Source: Terriglobia bacterium (lineage in GTDB: Bacteria; Acidobacteriota; Terriglobia; Bryobacterales; Bryobacteraceae). From it: a DNA stretch of 52,158 bases. The notes beneath the pieces are model-generated. The model had not been told where the DNA came from and did not search any database. It worked only from the letters and a program-made list of their open reading frames with translations. Positions within the stretch are counted from its first letter, which is position 1, and each line of letters begins with the position of its first letter. The DNA lies in contig JAIQEX010000033.1 of the NCBI GenBank assembly GCA_020073615.1, positions 1-52,158 of the forward strand, in the 5' to 3' direction. Below, piece after piece: positions 19,107-27,975 of this stretch. The position numbers and the translations under genes are program-made.

Positions 19107-19841
19107 ATGGCCTTGAAGCCGCTGTTGCCGCTCCTGGTGTGCGTTCTCCCCGCATCGCCGCAGACCAGCGGCCTGCCGGCCCGAGAGACCCTCTCCTACA
19201 GCATCGAGTGGCGGCTGTTCACCGCCGGCAAGGCCACTATGCAGTGGACCGCCCAGCCGCGCGACGGCTTTCAACTGAGCCTGCACGTGGAATCGGCCGG
19301 ATTCGTCTCCAAACTGTTCAAGGTGGAGGACGATTACAGCGCCAGCCTCGGCCCGGGTTTGTGTGTGCAGTCTTCGCAATCGGCTACCCGCGAGGGCAGC
19401 CGCCAGCGGGAAACTAAGATCACCTTCGATGCCGAGACCCGGAAGGCCAGCTACCTGGAGCGCGATCGCGTGAAGGGCGCCGTAATCCTGGCGCAGGAGA
19501 TCGACATTCCGCCGTGCGTGCACGACATGGTGGGCGGCCTCTATTTCGCGCGCACCTTGAACCTGGAGCCGGGCCAGAGCGTTCAGGCGCCGGTCAGCGA
19601 CGGGAAAAAGGCCGTTATGGCGAAGATCGAAGCGCAGCAGCGCGAAGAGGTCAAGACTCCGAGCGGCGCGTACAAGACCATCCGCTACGAGGCCTACCTG
19701 TTCAACAACGTCCTGTTCCGCCGCTCGGCGCATCTCAACTTCTGGCTGACCGACGACAGCCGCAAGCTGCCGGTGCAGATTCGCGTGCGCCTGCCGTTCA
19801 CCATTGGGACCATCACTCTTCAATTGGAGAAGCGCGAATAG
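19107..19841 (+). CDS. Exported DUF3108 protein
   Basis: This 244-residue protein has a signal peptide (residues 1-18) and the DUF3108 pattern: ETLSYSIEWRLFTAGKATM near the start, regular beta strands, and RRSAHLNFWLTDDSRKLPVQ near the end. The family is periplasmic and poorly characterised; members are thought to bind hydrophobic or glycan ligands in a beta-barrel-like fold. It lies 42 bp after the cytochrome gene, so it is probably co-transcribed. Confidence 0.75.
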   Translation: MALKPLLPLLVCVLPASPQTSGLPARETLSYSIEWRLFTAGKATMQWTAQPRDGFQLSLHVESAGFVSKLFKVEDDYSASLGPGLCVQSSQSATREGSRQRETKITFDAETRKASYLERDRVKGAVILAQEIDIPPCVHDMVGGLYFARTLNLEPGQSVQAPVSDGKKAVMAKIEAQQREEVKTPSGAYKTIRYEAYLFNNVLFRRSAHLNFWLTDDSRKLPVQIRVRLPFTIGTITLQLEKRE

Positions 19842-19898
19842 CGGGTGGATGGAACAATTGGCCGGCGCCGTGCGTAGTCGGTGGAATAGAGGTTCGGC

Positions 19899-22328
19899 AT
19901 GACACTGTGGAACGATATCCGCTACGGCGCGCGAATCCTGCGCAAGTCCCCCGGCTTTGCGGCGACCGCCGTCGTCACCCTGGCGCTCGGTATCGGCGCC
20001 ACCACCGCCGTCTACAGCGTCTGCGACGCGCTGCTGTGGAAGCCCGTGCCGCTGCCGCGCATGGATGCGCTGGTGACGGTGATGCAGCGGGCTCCGGAGA
20101 ACCCCAACGAGTGGCGCTCCATTGCGCCCGCCGACATGGACGACATTCGGCGCGAGAACACCGCGCTCGAGAGCATGGCCTTCATGGACGACGGCATGGC
20201 CAACATCATGGGCGCCGGGGAAGAGCCCGAGCGCGTGATGCAGGCTCTGGTCTCGGCGAACTTCTTCGACGTGGTGGGAGTGCAGCCGGCGCGCGGCCGT
20301 GCGTTCCAGGCGGGCGAGGATCAGCCGGGCCGCGAGCGCGAGGTGATCCTCGGCTACAGGCTGTGGCAGCGGCGGTTCGGCGGCGATGCCAACGTCGTCG
20401 GATCCAACATACGGTTGGACGACCAGAACTACCAGGTGGTGGGGGTGATGCCCGCGCGCTACGATTTTCCGCTGGCCACCGAGATCTGGACGCCGCTCGC
20501 GCTGAAGCCGGCGGACCGCGCCTCGCGCAGCACGCGGACGCTGGCGGGGGTGGCGCGGTTGAAGCCCGGGAGCACGCTCGAACAGGTGGGGTCGCAGCTC
20601 GATGGCACCGCGGCGCGCCTGGAAAAAGCCTATCCGGGAACCAACCAGAACCGGCGCTTCATGGCGTGGCCCATGCAGCGTTTCCTAGTGGACTATGAGA
20701 CCAACCAGTACCTGATCATGCTGTTGGTCTCGGTGATCTTCGTGCTGCTGATCGCCTGCGTCAATGTGGCCAACCTGCAATTCGCGCGCGCCACCGGGCG
20801 CTTGCGCGAAGTGGCCGTGCGCACGGCCATGGGCGCGGCCCGCTGGCGGGTGATCGCGCAACTGGTAACCGAGAGCGTGATCCTGGCGCTGGGGGGTGCG
20901 AGCCTCGGCCTGCTGGTGGCCGCCTGGGGAATCAACCTGATCCGCGCGGGCATGCCGCCGGAGATCGAACGCTGGATCCTGGGCTGGCGCGACATCCACC
21001 TCGATGGCCGGGCGCTGGCGTTCACGCTGGTGGCCGCGGTGGCCAGCGGCATCCTCGCCGGCCTGGCTCCGGCCTGGCAATGCTCGCGGCCGAATCTCAC
21101 CGATTCGCTCAAGGAAGGCGGCCGCGGCTCTTCGGCCGGGCACGCGCGGCATCGTCTGCGCGGCATCCTGGTGTCCGCCGAGATCGCCCTCGCCGTGGTG
21201 CTGCTGGCGGGCGCGGGCCTGATGGTGCGCGGCTTCCGCTCCATGGTCGGCCGCGGCCAGGACCTGGAGCCGGCCACCATACTGACCCTGCGCCTGGCGA
21301 TTACCGAAAACAAATACGCGCAGCCGCATCAGAGAACCGCGTTTTATTCCGAGGTGCTGGACCGCATCGGCGCGCTGCCGGGCGTGCGCTCCGCGGTGGC
21401 CGCCACTGCGTTGCCCTACAGCGACCACTCCAACAGCCGCTCCTTCGTCATCGAAGGCCGGCCGCTGGAGAAGGGCGACCCGCCGAGCGGCATGTACCAG
21501 GTGGTGAGCCCGCGCTATTTCGAGACCATGCGCATCCCGCTGCGCGCCGGGCGCCTGTTGAGCGCGGGCGACGGCGCGGCCGCGCCCCCGGTGGCCCTGG
21601 TGAGCGAACGCATGGCCGAGCGCTGGTGGAAGGGCGCGTCGCCTTTGGGCCAGCACATCAGGATCGGCGCCCCCGACGCGAAAACACCGTGGCTGACCAT
21701 CGTCGGCGTGGTGGGCGACATCATGCACAACCCCTACGACCGCGAGCCGCGCCGCACCATCTACCTGCCCTACCACCAAGCGCCCGCGCTGTTCATGGAT
21801 ATCGGCGTGCGCACCGCCGGCGATCCCCTGCGCCTGGCCCCCGCGGTCACCGCCGCCATCCGCGCGGTGGACCGCGAACAGCCCATCACCGAAATGCAGA
21901 CCATGGCGAAAGCCATTCACAACCGCGCCATCGGCCTGAATTACATGGCCGTGCTCATGGGCATTTTCGGCGCGCTTGCGCTGGCGATGTCGGCCATCGG
22001 GGTGTACGGCGTCATGGCCTACCTGGTTTCCGAGCAGACCCACGACATCGGCCTCCGCATGGCCCTGGGCGCACCGCGCCAAAGCGTGCTGAAGATGGTG
22101 TTCCGCCGCGGCCTCGCGACCACGGTAGCGGGCCTGGCCGTGGGCCTGCCGGCCGCATATGCCCTGGCGCGCCTGATGGCCTCGTTGATTTTCGGCGTGA
22201 CGGCCAGCGATCCGGCGACCTTCGTGGGCATCCCGCTGGCCTTGACCGCCGCCACGGCATTGGCCATTTACGTTCCTGCGCGGCGGGCCATGAGGATCGA
22301 CCCCATCGTGGCGCTGCGCTACGAATAG
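19899..22328 (+). CDS. ADOP-type ABC permease (MacB/FtsX family)
   Basis: The 809-residue protein begins WNDIRYGARILRKSPGFAATA and LGIGATTAVYSV, the signature of acidobacterial duplicated orphan permeases. It has one N-terminal helix, a MacB-like periplasmic domain (about 60-270), three helices (about 275-405), a second copy of helix plus periplasmic domain (about 425-680) and three more C-terminal helices. The last part shows the FtsX motif EQTHDIGLRMALGA and ends PARRAMRIDPIVALRYE. These proteins lack an adjacent ATPase and their substrates are unknown; macrolide or lipoprotein transport is assumed from homology. Confidence 0.9.
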   Translation: MTLWNDIRYGARILRKSPGFAATAVVTLALGIGATTAVYSVCDALLWKPVPLPRMDALVTVMQRAPENPNEWRSIAPADMDDIRRENTALESMAFMDDGMANIMGAGEEPERVMQALVSANFFDVVGVQPARGRAFQAGEDQPGREREVILGYRLWQRRFGGDANVVGSNIRLDDQNYQVVGVMPARYDFPLATEIWTPLALKPADRASRSTRTLAGVARLKPGSTLEQVGSQLDGTAARLEKAYPGTNQNRRFMAWPMQRFLVDYETNQYLIMLLVSVIFVLLIACVNVANLQFARATGRLREVAVRTAMGAARWRVIAQLVTESVILALGGASLGLLVAAWGINLIRAGMPPEIERWILGWRDIHLDGRALAFTLVAAVASGILAGLAPAWQCSRPNLTDSLKEGGRGSSAGHARHRLRGILVSAEIALAVVLLAGAGLMVRGFRSMVGRGQDLEPATILTLRLAITENKYAQPHQRTAFYSEVLDRIGALPGVRSAVAATALPYSDHSNSRSFVIEGRPLEKGDPPSGMYQVVSPRYFETMRIPLRAGRLLSAGDGAAAPPVALVSERMAERWWKGASPLGQHIRIGAPDAKTPWLTIVGVVGDIMHNPYDREPRRTIYLPYHQAPALFMDIGVRTAGDPLRLAPAVTAAIRAVDREQPITEMQTMAKAIHNRAIGLNYMAVLMGIFGALALAMSAIGVYGVMAYLVSEQTHDIGLRMALGAPRQSVLKMVFRRGLATTVAGLAVGLPAAYALARLMASLIFGVTASDPATFVGIPLALTAATALAIYVPARRAMRIDPIVALRYE

Positions 22329-22456
22329 CTTGCGGCACCGGCCCCGGCGTCGCGTGCTACTCTTTGGTTACAGTATCTTTCGGACATGGCGAAGCAATTT
22401 GCGGAATGTTATGCTCGGCCATGTAAGAAGTCGTAACCGGACTAAACGGGTGATGT

Positions 22457-23089
22457 ATGCCGATTCGGGTTGTTCTCGCCGACGATCACGGAGTGCTACG
22501 GGATAGCCTGAAGCTTCTTCTGGAGCAGGAAGGGATTTCCGTCGTCGGAGAAGCGGAAAATGGCGCCGAGGCGGTGAAACTGGCGCGCACGCTGCATCCT
22601 CAGGTGGTGGTCACCGATCTCTCCATGCCCATCATGAATGGCATTGAAGCGGCCGCGGAAATCCGCAAGGAATTGGGCATTCCGACCATCCTCCTGACCA
22701 TGCACTCCGAGGAGCACTACGTTCTCCGCGCATTTCAGGCGGGGGTGGTCGGCTACCTTTTGAAGTCGAAAGTGGCGTCCGACCTGGTCTCGGCGATCCA
22801 GGAAGTAGCTCGCGGGAACGTGTACCTGAGCCCCGGCATCTCGCGCGCCGTGATTCACGAGATGCTGAACAAGGATGCGACGGCCAAGGCCGAGGTCCTG
22901 ACGCTGCGCGAGCGGCAGGTGCTGCAGCTCATCGCCGAAGGCAAGACCACCAAAGAGGTGGCGCAACTGATGGGGATCAGCGTGCGCACCGGCGAATCGC
23001 ATCGCGCCCGCATCATGGAAAAGCTCAATATCCACGAGACTGCAGGCCTGGTCCGGTATGCCATCCGCCAGGGGTTGGTCGAACCGTAA
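22457..23089 (+). CDS. NarL/FixJ-family response regulator
   Basis: The 210-residue protein has a receiver domain (residues 1-120) with acidic pocket DD9-10, phosphoacceptor Asp54 in VVVTDLSMP and Lys in LLKSKVA. A LuxR-type helix-turn-helix follows at about 145-205 (LTLREREVLQLIAEG-like, then TTKEVAQLMGISVRTGESHR). It binds DNA after phosphorylation by a sensor kinase. No kinase is adjacent, so it is an orphan regulator. Its stop is 7 bp from the convergent gene at 23097. Confidence 0.92.
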   Translation: MPIRVVLADDHGVLRDSLKLLLEQEGISVVGEAENGAEAVKLARTLHPQVVVTDLSMPIMNGIEAAAEIRKELGIPTILLTMHSEEHYVLRAFQAGVVGYLLKSKVASDLVSAIQEVARGNVYLSPGISRAVIHEMLNKDATAKAEVLTLRERQVLQLIAEGKTTKEVAQLMGISVRTGESHRARIMEKLNIHETAGLVRYAIRQGLVEP

Positions 23090-23096
23090 ACCGCGC

Positions 23097-23768
23097 CTAC
23101 TGCTTCTTGACCGGAGGCATATCGGGCGGGTCCTGTTTCTTCTCGCCCGGGCGCATCAGGGTGGGCGCCTTCTTCTTGGTCTCCTGTTCCGCCACGGCTT
23201 TCTTGGTCTCGGCCTGCCGGGCCTCGCGCTCGGTGGGCGCCATCGAGTCTTCGATCTGCTTCTTTTCCTTCTGCTGGCGCGCCTCCACGTCCCTGGTGCG
23301 CTTGCCCAAGTCCTCCTGCGCCGAGGCCAGGCTGTCGGAGGTGGTCTCGATGGCCTGCTTCAGCGCGAAATCGTAGCGCTCGAGGTCCTTCGGCGGGCTG
23401 TCCTGGACCTTCTGCAACAGCGGCAGCATTTCCCTCTCGGCGGCGGCTACCAGGCCCAGGCCGGCCTTCACGTCCACCTTGCGGCCCACCGCGTCGTCGG
23501 CCACGTCGTCAATGGCGTCGAGGATCTTGGCGTAATCCTCCAGCGCATCGTGAATCAGGATCGACCGGCCCGGCTTCTCCTTGGCGAGCAGGTTCTTGAT
23601 CATGTCGATGCGCTGCCGGGCGAAGCCGGCGTACAGCTTGAGGCGCAGATTGGGTTCCTGCGCCTCGCGGATCTGGGCGGTCTCGTCGCTGGTCAGAAAA
23701 TCGCGCTGGCCCGCGCCCTGCGCGTACCCCGCAGCGGCCAGCAGCAAGCAGCATAGCAAAGTCTTCAT
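23097..23768 (-). CDS. Secreted helical protein of unknown function
   Basis: The 223-residue product has a signal peptide ([18 protein letters not shown]) and is then almost wholly helical and charged, with a Lys/Glu-rich segment at about 155-205 and a Pro/Lys tail. It is the last gene of a three-gene minus-strand operon (TPR protein, 147-residue protein, this one) and overlaps the preceding gene by four bases (ATGA). No family is recognised. A structural or scaffold role with the TPR protein is a guess. Confidence 0.65.
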   Translation of the reverse strand: MKTLLCCLLLAAAGYAQGAGQRDFLTSDETAQIREAQEPNLRLKLYAGFARQRIDMIKNLLAKEKPGRSILIHDALEDYAKILDAIDDVADDAVGRKVDVKAGLGLVAAAEREMLPLLQKVQDSPPKDLERYDFALKQAIETTSDSLASAQEDLGKRTRDVEARQQKEKKQIEDSMAPTEREARQAETKKAVAEQETKKKAPTLMRPGEKKQDPPDMPPVKKQ

Positions 23769-24208
23769 TTGCGTTTGCCCTCCATCAGTCCCAACAGCAG
23801 GTCGTCATGCACCTGCTGCACGCGCGCCTTCACCGCATCCAGCAGAGGCCGGTCCACGTAGCTCATCTCCTGCTGGAAGGCCTCCAGCTTGCGGGCCAGG
23901 TCGCGGGTTTCGATTTCCGCCTTCTTGAACCATTTGGGACTCCTCCGCGGATTCTTGCCCGTCTGGGTGAGGGACGTGTACGCCAGGCTGACGGATTCCT
24001 GAATCTCGGCGGCATCCCTGGCCAACTCGTCGGTGTCGCCCTGCATGTAGGCCGCCCGCGCGGCCTTGTACACGGCGGCGGCATTGTTCAGCGCCAGGGC
24101 GGAACGTTTTTCGAGGTTGGGCTCGGCCTGGGCCTGCTTCAAATCCGCCCGCGCGGCCACCCCGCACGCGAGCCATAACGCCAGCACCGCCGGAAATCGA
24201 ATCCCCAT
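23765..24208 (-). CDS. Secreted helical protein of unknown function
   Basis: The 147-residue protein starts [21 protein letters not shown], a clear signal peptide, followed by four predicted helices. Its start codon overlaps the stop of the TPR gene (TGATG) and its stop overlaps the next start (ATGA). This tight coupling shows that the three are one translation unit. Both this and the downstream protein have similar helical make-up ([18 protein letters not shown] here, [19 protein letters not shown] there), so they may be diverged relatives. Confidence 0.65.
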   Translation of the reverse strand: MGIRFPAVLALWLACGVAARADLKQAQAEPNLEKRSALALNNAAAVYKAARAAYMQGDTDELARDAAEIQESVSLAYTSLTQTGKNPRRSPKWFKKAEIETRDLARKLEAFQQEMSYVDRPLLDAVKARVQQVHDDLLLGLMEGKRK

Positions 24209-25422
24209 CAACGCTTCTCCAGTTCCTTCTGTATGATGCGCACCCGCTGCCGAGCCTGGAACTCCTGGTCGGGATTCTTTCCCCCGCTCAGGGCGAGGAA
24301 CCGCTGGTAAGCGTCCAGGGCGGGCTTCGGTTGTTTCAGCTTGTCTAGAATGATCGCACGGAGGAACGCATTTCCGGCAGTGTCCTCGCCCGCCTGGCGG
24401 GCCCGGTCGAAGGCGGCCAGCGCTTCCGGGTATTGGCCGGACAGGTAGAGCGCTCCCGCCAGCTCGCTCCACGCCCCGGCTTCGGCGGGCTTCAGCTTGA
24501 CAGCTTCGGAGAACTGGCCGGCCGCCGCGGCATACTGCTTGTGGTCGCGGAGGGCGCGCGCGTACATCATGCGGAGATCGTAATTCGCCGGCTCGGCCGC
24601 CACCGCCTGCTCGACCAGCGGTAGCGCCTTGTCCGGTTGCCCGCTGAACAGCCAGGCCATGGCCAGCGCCACGCGATTCGCCTGCGTAGGCTCCTGGCGA
24701 TAGGCGCGTTCGAGTTGCGGCAGCGCCTCGGCGTACTGCCGGTTGGCCACCAGCAGCGCGCCCAGATGTTCCCGCGCGGCGGCGTTGTCGGGGAACTCGC
24801 GATAAATGGCGATGGCCTCCGCCGGCTGCCGGTTCTGTTCGTACAGTTCGGCCAGCTCGAGAAGCGCATCGCGGTAGTTGCTCTCGAGCTGCGCGGCCTG
24901 GCGGAAATGCGGGGCCGCCTCGGCCAGCTTCGCCTGGCGCGCCAGCGCATGCCCCAGACCAAGCTCCGCCCCCGCCGACTTGGCGTTGAGCTGCAGCGCC
25001 CGCCGGTAGCTTTCTTCCGCCTTCTCCACCGCGCCGGTCTGGAGCTCGGCTTCCGCCAGGTAATAGCGGGGGCGGAACTCTTCCGGCTTCTGCGCGGCGG
25101 CGTCCTCCAGCCAAGGCAGCGCCTCGGCCGCGTTCTTCTGCCGCAGCAGCAGGATTCCGCCGTTCAGCTCGGCTTCGTACAGCCGCGGCTTCAGCGCCAG
25201 CGTCTGGCGATACGCGGCGATGCCCTCGGCGTCTTTATGCATCAGGCTGTACGCCATGGCGAGATTGAAGTGCGCGAAGTAATCCTGGGGATCGGCGGCC
25301 ACCGCCTGGGCGAAGGCCTGCGCGGCGGCTTCGTATCTTTTCTCCTCCAGCGCCTTCATCCCTTCGGAAGTGTAATCGGGGGCCTGGAGAAACAACAGCA
25401 CCGCCGCCACGAGCGCCACCAT
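24208..25422 (-). CDS. Exported tetratricopeptide-repeat protein
   Basis: The 404-residue product has a short hydrophobic N-terminus (VALVAAVLLFLQAP) and about ten TPR units from residue 15 on (for example YEAAAQAFAQAVAADPQDYFAHFNLA, shown in part). TPRs build protein-binding superhelices. Coupling to two secreted helical proteins suggests a periplasmic complex. Nothing in it points to catalysis. The start lies 48 bp from the gene at 25471, which runs the same way. Confidence 0.85.
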   Translation of the reverse strand: MVALVAAVLLFLQAPDYTSEGMKALEEKRYEAAAQAFAQAVAADPQDYFAHFNLAMAYSLMHKDAEGIAAYRQTLALKPRLYEAELNGGILLLRQKNAAEALPWLEDAAAQKPEEFRPRYYLAEAELQTGAVEKAEESYRRALQLNAKSAGAELGLGHALARQAKLAEAAPHFRQAAQLESNYRDALLELAELYEQNRQPAEAIAIYREFPDNAAAREHLGALLVANRQYAEALPQLERAYRQEPTQANRVALAMAWLFSGQPDKALPLVEQAVAAEPANYDLRMMYARALRDHKQYAAAAGQFSEAVKLKPAEAGAWSELAGALYLSGQYPEALAAFDRARQAGEDTAGNAFLRAIILDKLKQPKPALDAYQRFLALSGGKNPDQEFQARQRVRIIQKELEKR

Positions 25423-25470
25423 GCTTCAATTCTAATGCGAGCGTGGTGGGGCAGGCGGCGCCGGCCTCCG

Positions 25471-25998
25471 CTACTTCTTGGGAGTAGTCTCCGGAACGGA
25501 CAGAACGGGGGCGTCGGAATCGAATTTCAGCGGAATGTCCACCAGGGCTGTGCGCTCGCCGCTTTCGTCGACCACCCGCAGTTTATAGTGCTTGGGCGGC
25601 GCATCGAACAGAAGGTAGCCTTGCGCAGCCTCCGCCGGCTTCACCGAGCGCAGAAAACCGATCCATTGTGCCACGCCATCCCCGTTGCTGACCTCGCTGT
25701 AGGAGTTGCCATTGTCGTCCTCAATCGTGAGATTGGGCATGATCTGCTCCGCGGCGCCGCTGTTCACCACGCTGATGCGCACCAGGAAATAGCGGTATTG
25801 CGGAAGCCGGGCCGTGGGACCTTGCCCGAGCTGGTTCTCCCATTTCGCTTCAAAGACCGTGTAAATGACGTGGCCCACTTCCACCTTTTGGCCCAACTCA
25901 TAAGTGATCACCCGTTCGGCCGGCTCCTGACGGGAGCAGGAGCTTGGGAAAAACGCGGCAGAAGCCGCAATGACGAGACAGACCCCAATGTGGCGCAT
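25471..25998 (-). CDS. Exported DUF4352-like protein, possible lipoprotein
   Basis: The 175-residue protein starts at ATG 25998 (MRHIGVCLVIAASAAFFPSSCSRQ), giving a signal sequence that ends in Cys. The lipobox (PSSC) is poor. The mature part is an immunoglobulin-like beta domain with YELGQKVEVGHVIYTVFEAKW and FLVRISVVNSGAAEQIMPN, the typical opening of DUF4352/TRF2-like domains that bind partners at the cell surface. It follows the Spy-like gene at the end of the ECF sigma operon (63-bp gap) and may belong to that regulon. Confidence 0.7.
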   Translation of the reverse strand: MRHIGVCLVIAASAAFFPSSCSRQEPAERVITYELGQKVEVGHVIYTVFEAKWENQLGQGPTARLPQYRYFLVRISVVNSGAAEQIMPNLTIEDDNGNSYSEVSNGDGVAQWIGFLRSVKPAEAAQGYLLFDAPPKHYKLRVVDESGERTALVDIPLKFDSDAPVLSVPETTPKK

Positions 25999-26061
25999 GT
26001 TGACACTATTTTCCACAGCAGCGCCGTGCGTGTCAATGGACACTCTTTTTTACAAGTACTA

Positions 26062-26454
26062 CTATTTCTTTGTTTCGCGAGTTTGTTCCTGCAGCAACCG
26101 CTCGAATTTCTTACGCTGCTCGGGGGTGAGCACCTGCTCGATGCGGGATTTGCTGTCGCTCAGCACGGTCCGGTAGAACTGCCAGAAATCGTTGAGGATG
26201 GATTGCATCTGCTCGGACTGCGCGGGCGTCAAATCCAAGTCCTTCTGCAAGCGTTCGAAGTACAGCGCCTTACCCTGGGGCGTGTCGAAGGCCGGCTGAT
26301 GCAGCGACTTGTGCACGCCCAGATTCATGGCCAGGGCGCCCGCCGCCGCGCCGCACAGAAAAACCAGCGCCAGCGTCACCGCGCAGGCGATCTTGGGATT
26401 CCACGAGCGCCTGGCCGGCATACTCTCCAGGAGGTTCGCACTAGTGCTGCTCAT
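26062..26454 (-). CDS. Spy/CpxP-like periplasmic heavy-metal-sensor-type protein
   Basis: The 130-residue product has a cytoplasmic N-terminus, one membrane helix (residues about 22-43) and a periplasmic helical domain. That domain contains LQKDLDLTPAQSEQMQSIL and VLTPEQRKKFERLL, the two LTPxQ-type motifs of the Spy/CpxP/ZraP family. Such proteins chaperone or sense envelope damage. It starts within the anti-sigma gene (14-bp overlap), so it probably tunes the same ECF response. Confidence 0.8.
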   Translation of the reverse strand: MSSTSANLLESMPARRSWNPKIACAVTLALVFLCGAAAGALAMNLGVHKSLHQPAFDTPQGKALYFERLQKDLDLTPAQSEQMQSILNDFWQFYRTVLSDSKSRIEQVLTPEQRKKFERLLQEQTRETKK

Positions 26455-26905
26455 AAGCGGTCAGGGTGATCAGCATGTTGTCCTGGGCGGAGGCGGAATC
26501 GAACTCGGGCGAGTTCTGCTGCGCCATGATCGCCGCCGGAGACGGACCGCCCGCATACGCCGACTCCCGTGTCACCAGGTAGCTCCCCAGGACCGCCAGG
26601 GTAAGCAGGGAAGCAAACACCAGACGCCGGCCAAAGGCCAGGTCCAGCGCCAGGAAACCGGCAAAGGAGGGGGCTGCCCTCCGCTCCCCGATCTGCTGCC
26701 TGACCCCGGCATAAAAACCGGCCGAAGGCTGCCAGGTCTCTTCCGATCGCAGGGTACCGAACAATTGCGTGAGATCCTGCATAGCGCGGATCTCTTCCCG
26801 GCAAGTTCCACAGTTGCTCAGGTGTGCCTCGATATCGCGTTGCGCCGCCGGTTCCAGCAAACCGGACAGATACTCCTCAAGGCTCTCCATCACTACCGCG
26901 TGCAT
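26441..26905 (-). CDS. Anti-sigma factor with zinc-finger-like N-terminus
   Basis: The 154-residue protein begins with a helical domain carrying EAHLSNCGTCREEI, the H-x3-C-x2-C ligand set of ZAS/zf-HC2 anti-sigma factors. One membrane helix lies at about 92-110, and about 40 residues are periplasmic. It should hold the sigma factor encoded 84 bp upstream until an envelope signal arrives. Met at 26890 is an alternative start. Confidence 0.85.
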   Translation of the reverse strand: MHAVVMESLEEYLSGLLEPAAQRDIEAHLSNCGTCREEIRAMQDLTQLFGTLRSEETWQPSAGFYAGVRQQIGERRAAPSFAGFLALDLAFGRRLVFASLLTLAVLGSYLVTRESAYAGGPSPAAIMAQQNSPEFDSASAQDNMLITLTAYEQH

Positions 26906-26989
26906 AAATTTCTTCCCTTACAAATCACAATTTCCAAGCCCACCCCCCTCGCGAGTCTTATGCCCGCTTACGGGGACTTTCCAACAGCT

Positions 26990-27655
26990 TCAACCGGCAA
27001 CCACGCCGGGAGCCCGGTCCAGCCGCTGCGCCGCTTTCACCAGTTTCTGCCTGGCGCGGAACAGCTTGACCTTGATGGTATTCTCGTTCATGCCGGTGCG
27101 GATCGCCAGCTCCTCCACGGAATACCCTTCTACTTCCTTCAGCATCAACAACATACGCTCCTCTTCAGACACCTTGGAGAGAAGCTTCACAACGTAGTCG
27201 CGGCTTGCCAGCTTGGCGTCGGCCGGCAGTTGGCGATCCACGCTCGGTTCCGAATTATCCACCCGCCGGACTTCATCCTCGCTCAAATCGCTTTCGTAAA
27301 CCAGCTTGCGCACTTTTCGTTTGCGCAGGTAATCGAAACATTCATTGACCGTGATTTTATAGATCCAGGTGATCAGCGAACTCCGGAAATCGAAGCTCTT
27401 CAACGACAGGAAAACCTTGGCAAACACTTGCTGCGCAATGTCTTCCACATCGTTGCGCTGGCGCACGATGCCGTGGATGATGGAAAACACCTTGGACTGA
27501 TAGCGTTCCACGATCTCACGGAACGCGCTCTCGTCGCCAGACTGCGCCCGGCGTACCAAAGCGCCTTCCAGGGTGTTCTGATAGTCCACTCTAGATTTCG
27601 CCGCACCCTTGGTACCGAAACCGGGAAACGCCAAGGCGCCAGTCAGTGTTCCCAT
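26990..27655 (-). CDS. ECF RNA polymerase sigma factor
   Basis: The 221-residue product has region 2 (ESAFREIVERYQSKVFSI, then DVEDIAQQVFAKVF and SLITWIYKITVNECFDYLRK) and region 4 (SEEERMLLMLKEVEGYSVEE, then TGMNENTIKVKLFRARQKL). The 28-residue N-terminal extension is probably disordered. It is the first gene of the sigma, anti-sigma, Spy-like, DUF4352-like operon, so the regulon likely concerns envelope stress. Promoters usually start with an autoregulated -35 AAC-type box; none is evident in the repeat-rich gap upstream. Confidence 0.93.
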   Translation of the reverse strand: MGTLTGALAFPGFGTKGAAKSRVDYQNTLEGALVRRAQSGDESAFREIVERYQSKVFSIIHGIVRQRNDVEDIAQQVFAKVFLSLKSFDFRSSLITWIYKITVNECFDYLRKRKVRKLVYESDLSEDEVRRVDNSEPSVDRQLPADAKLASRDYVVKLLSKVSEEERMLLMLKEVEGYSVEELAIRTGMNENTIKVKLFRARQKLVKAAQRLDRAPGVVAG

Positions 27656-27975
27656 ACACCGCTTCCTACGCGCAACGCCCGATTCGGGTTTCAGCTACCT
27701 GCTTTCCATTTGCAAGATAGCACGCCTGGAGGCTCGCTTCGCTCGCGGGGCTGGGGGTTGGGGGCTAGGGGCTGGGGGAAGGGGGCTCGCTTCGCTCGCG
27801 CCGCTTCAAAAAAGGTTGCGAGCGAAGTGAGCTTCCATCCCCCAGTCCCCAGCCCCTAGCCCCCAGCCCCTGTCTTTGAGCCCGAGCGCCCGCCCCCCGC
27901 ATCGAAATACTGGAGCGTCCCGGTCTTATTTGTATAATGGGAGGGCGGAACGCTCGATTCTGAGGAGTTAGACGA
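27656..27975. other. 320-bp divergent gap dominated by a long imperfect inverted repeat
   Basis: The gap separates the sigma-factor gene (minus) from the IscA-like gene (plus). No gene is seen. Most of it is G-rich/C-rich repeat (27731-27870). The last 100 bp include TATAAT at 27944-27949, a likely -10 box for the IscA gene. Confidence 0.5.
27747..27870. repeat. Imperfect inverted repeat, arms of about 54 bp
   Basis: The left arm at 27747-27800 begins GGGGCTGGGGG and ends CTCGCTTCGCTCGC. The right arm at 27818-27870 is its approximate reverse complement, ending CTAGCCCCCAGCCCC. A 17-bp loop holds AAAAAA. The word GGCTCGCTTCGCTCGCG also occurs twice in direct orientation (27731-27747 and 27784-27800). 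It would fold into a very long hairpin and may act as a transcription barrier or be a dispersed element. Confidence 0.65.

Noticed and set aside
17914-25462. 17-bp word GGCGCCGCCTGCCCCAC at 17914-17930 and inverted at 25446-25462
   Set aside because: Short and GC-rich. It may belong to a dispersed intergenic family, but two copies alone do not support a repeat annotation.
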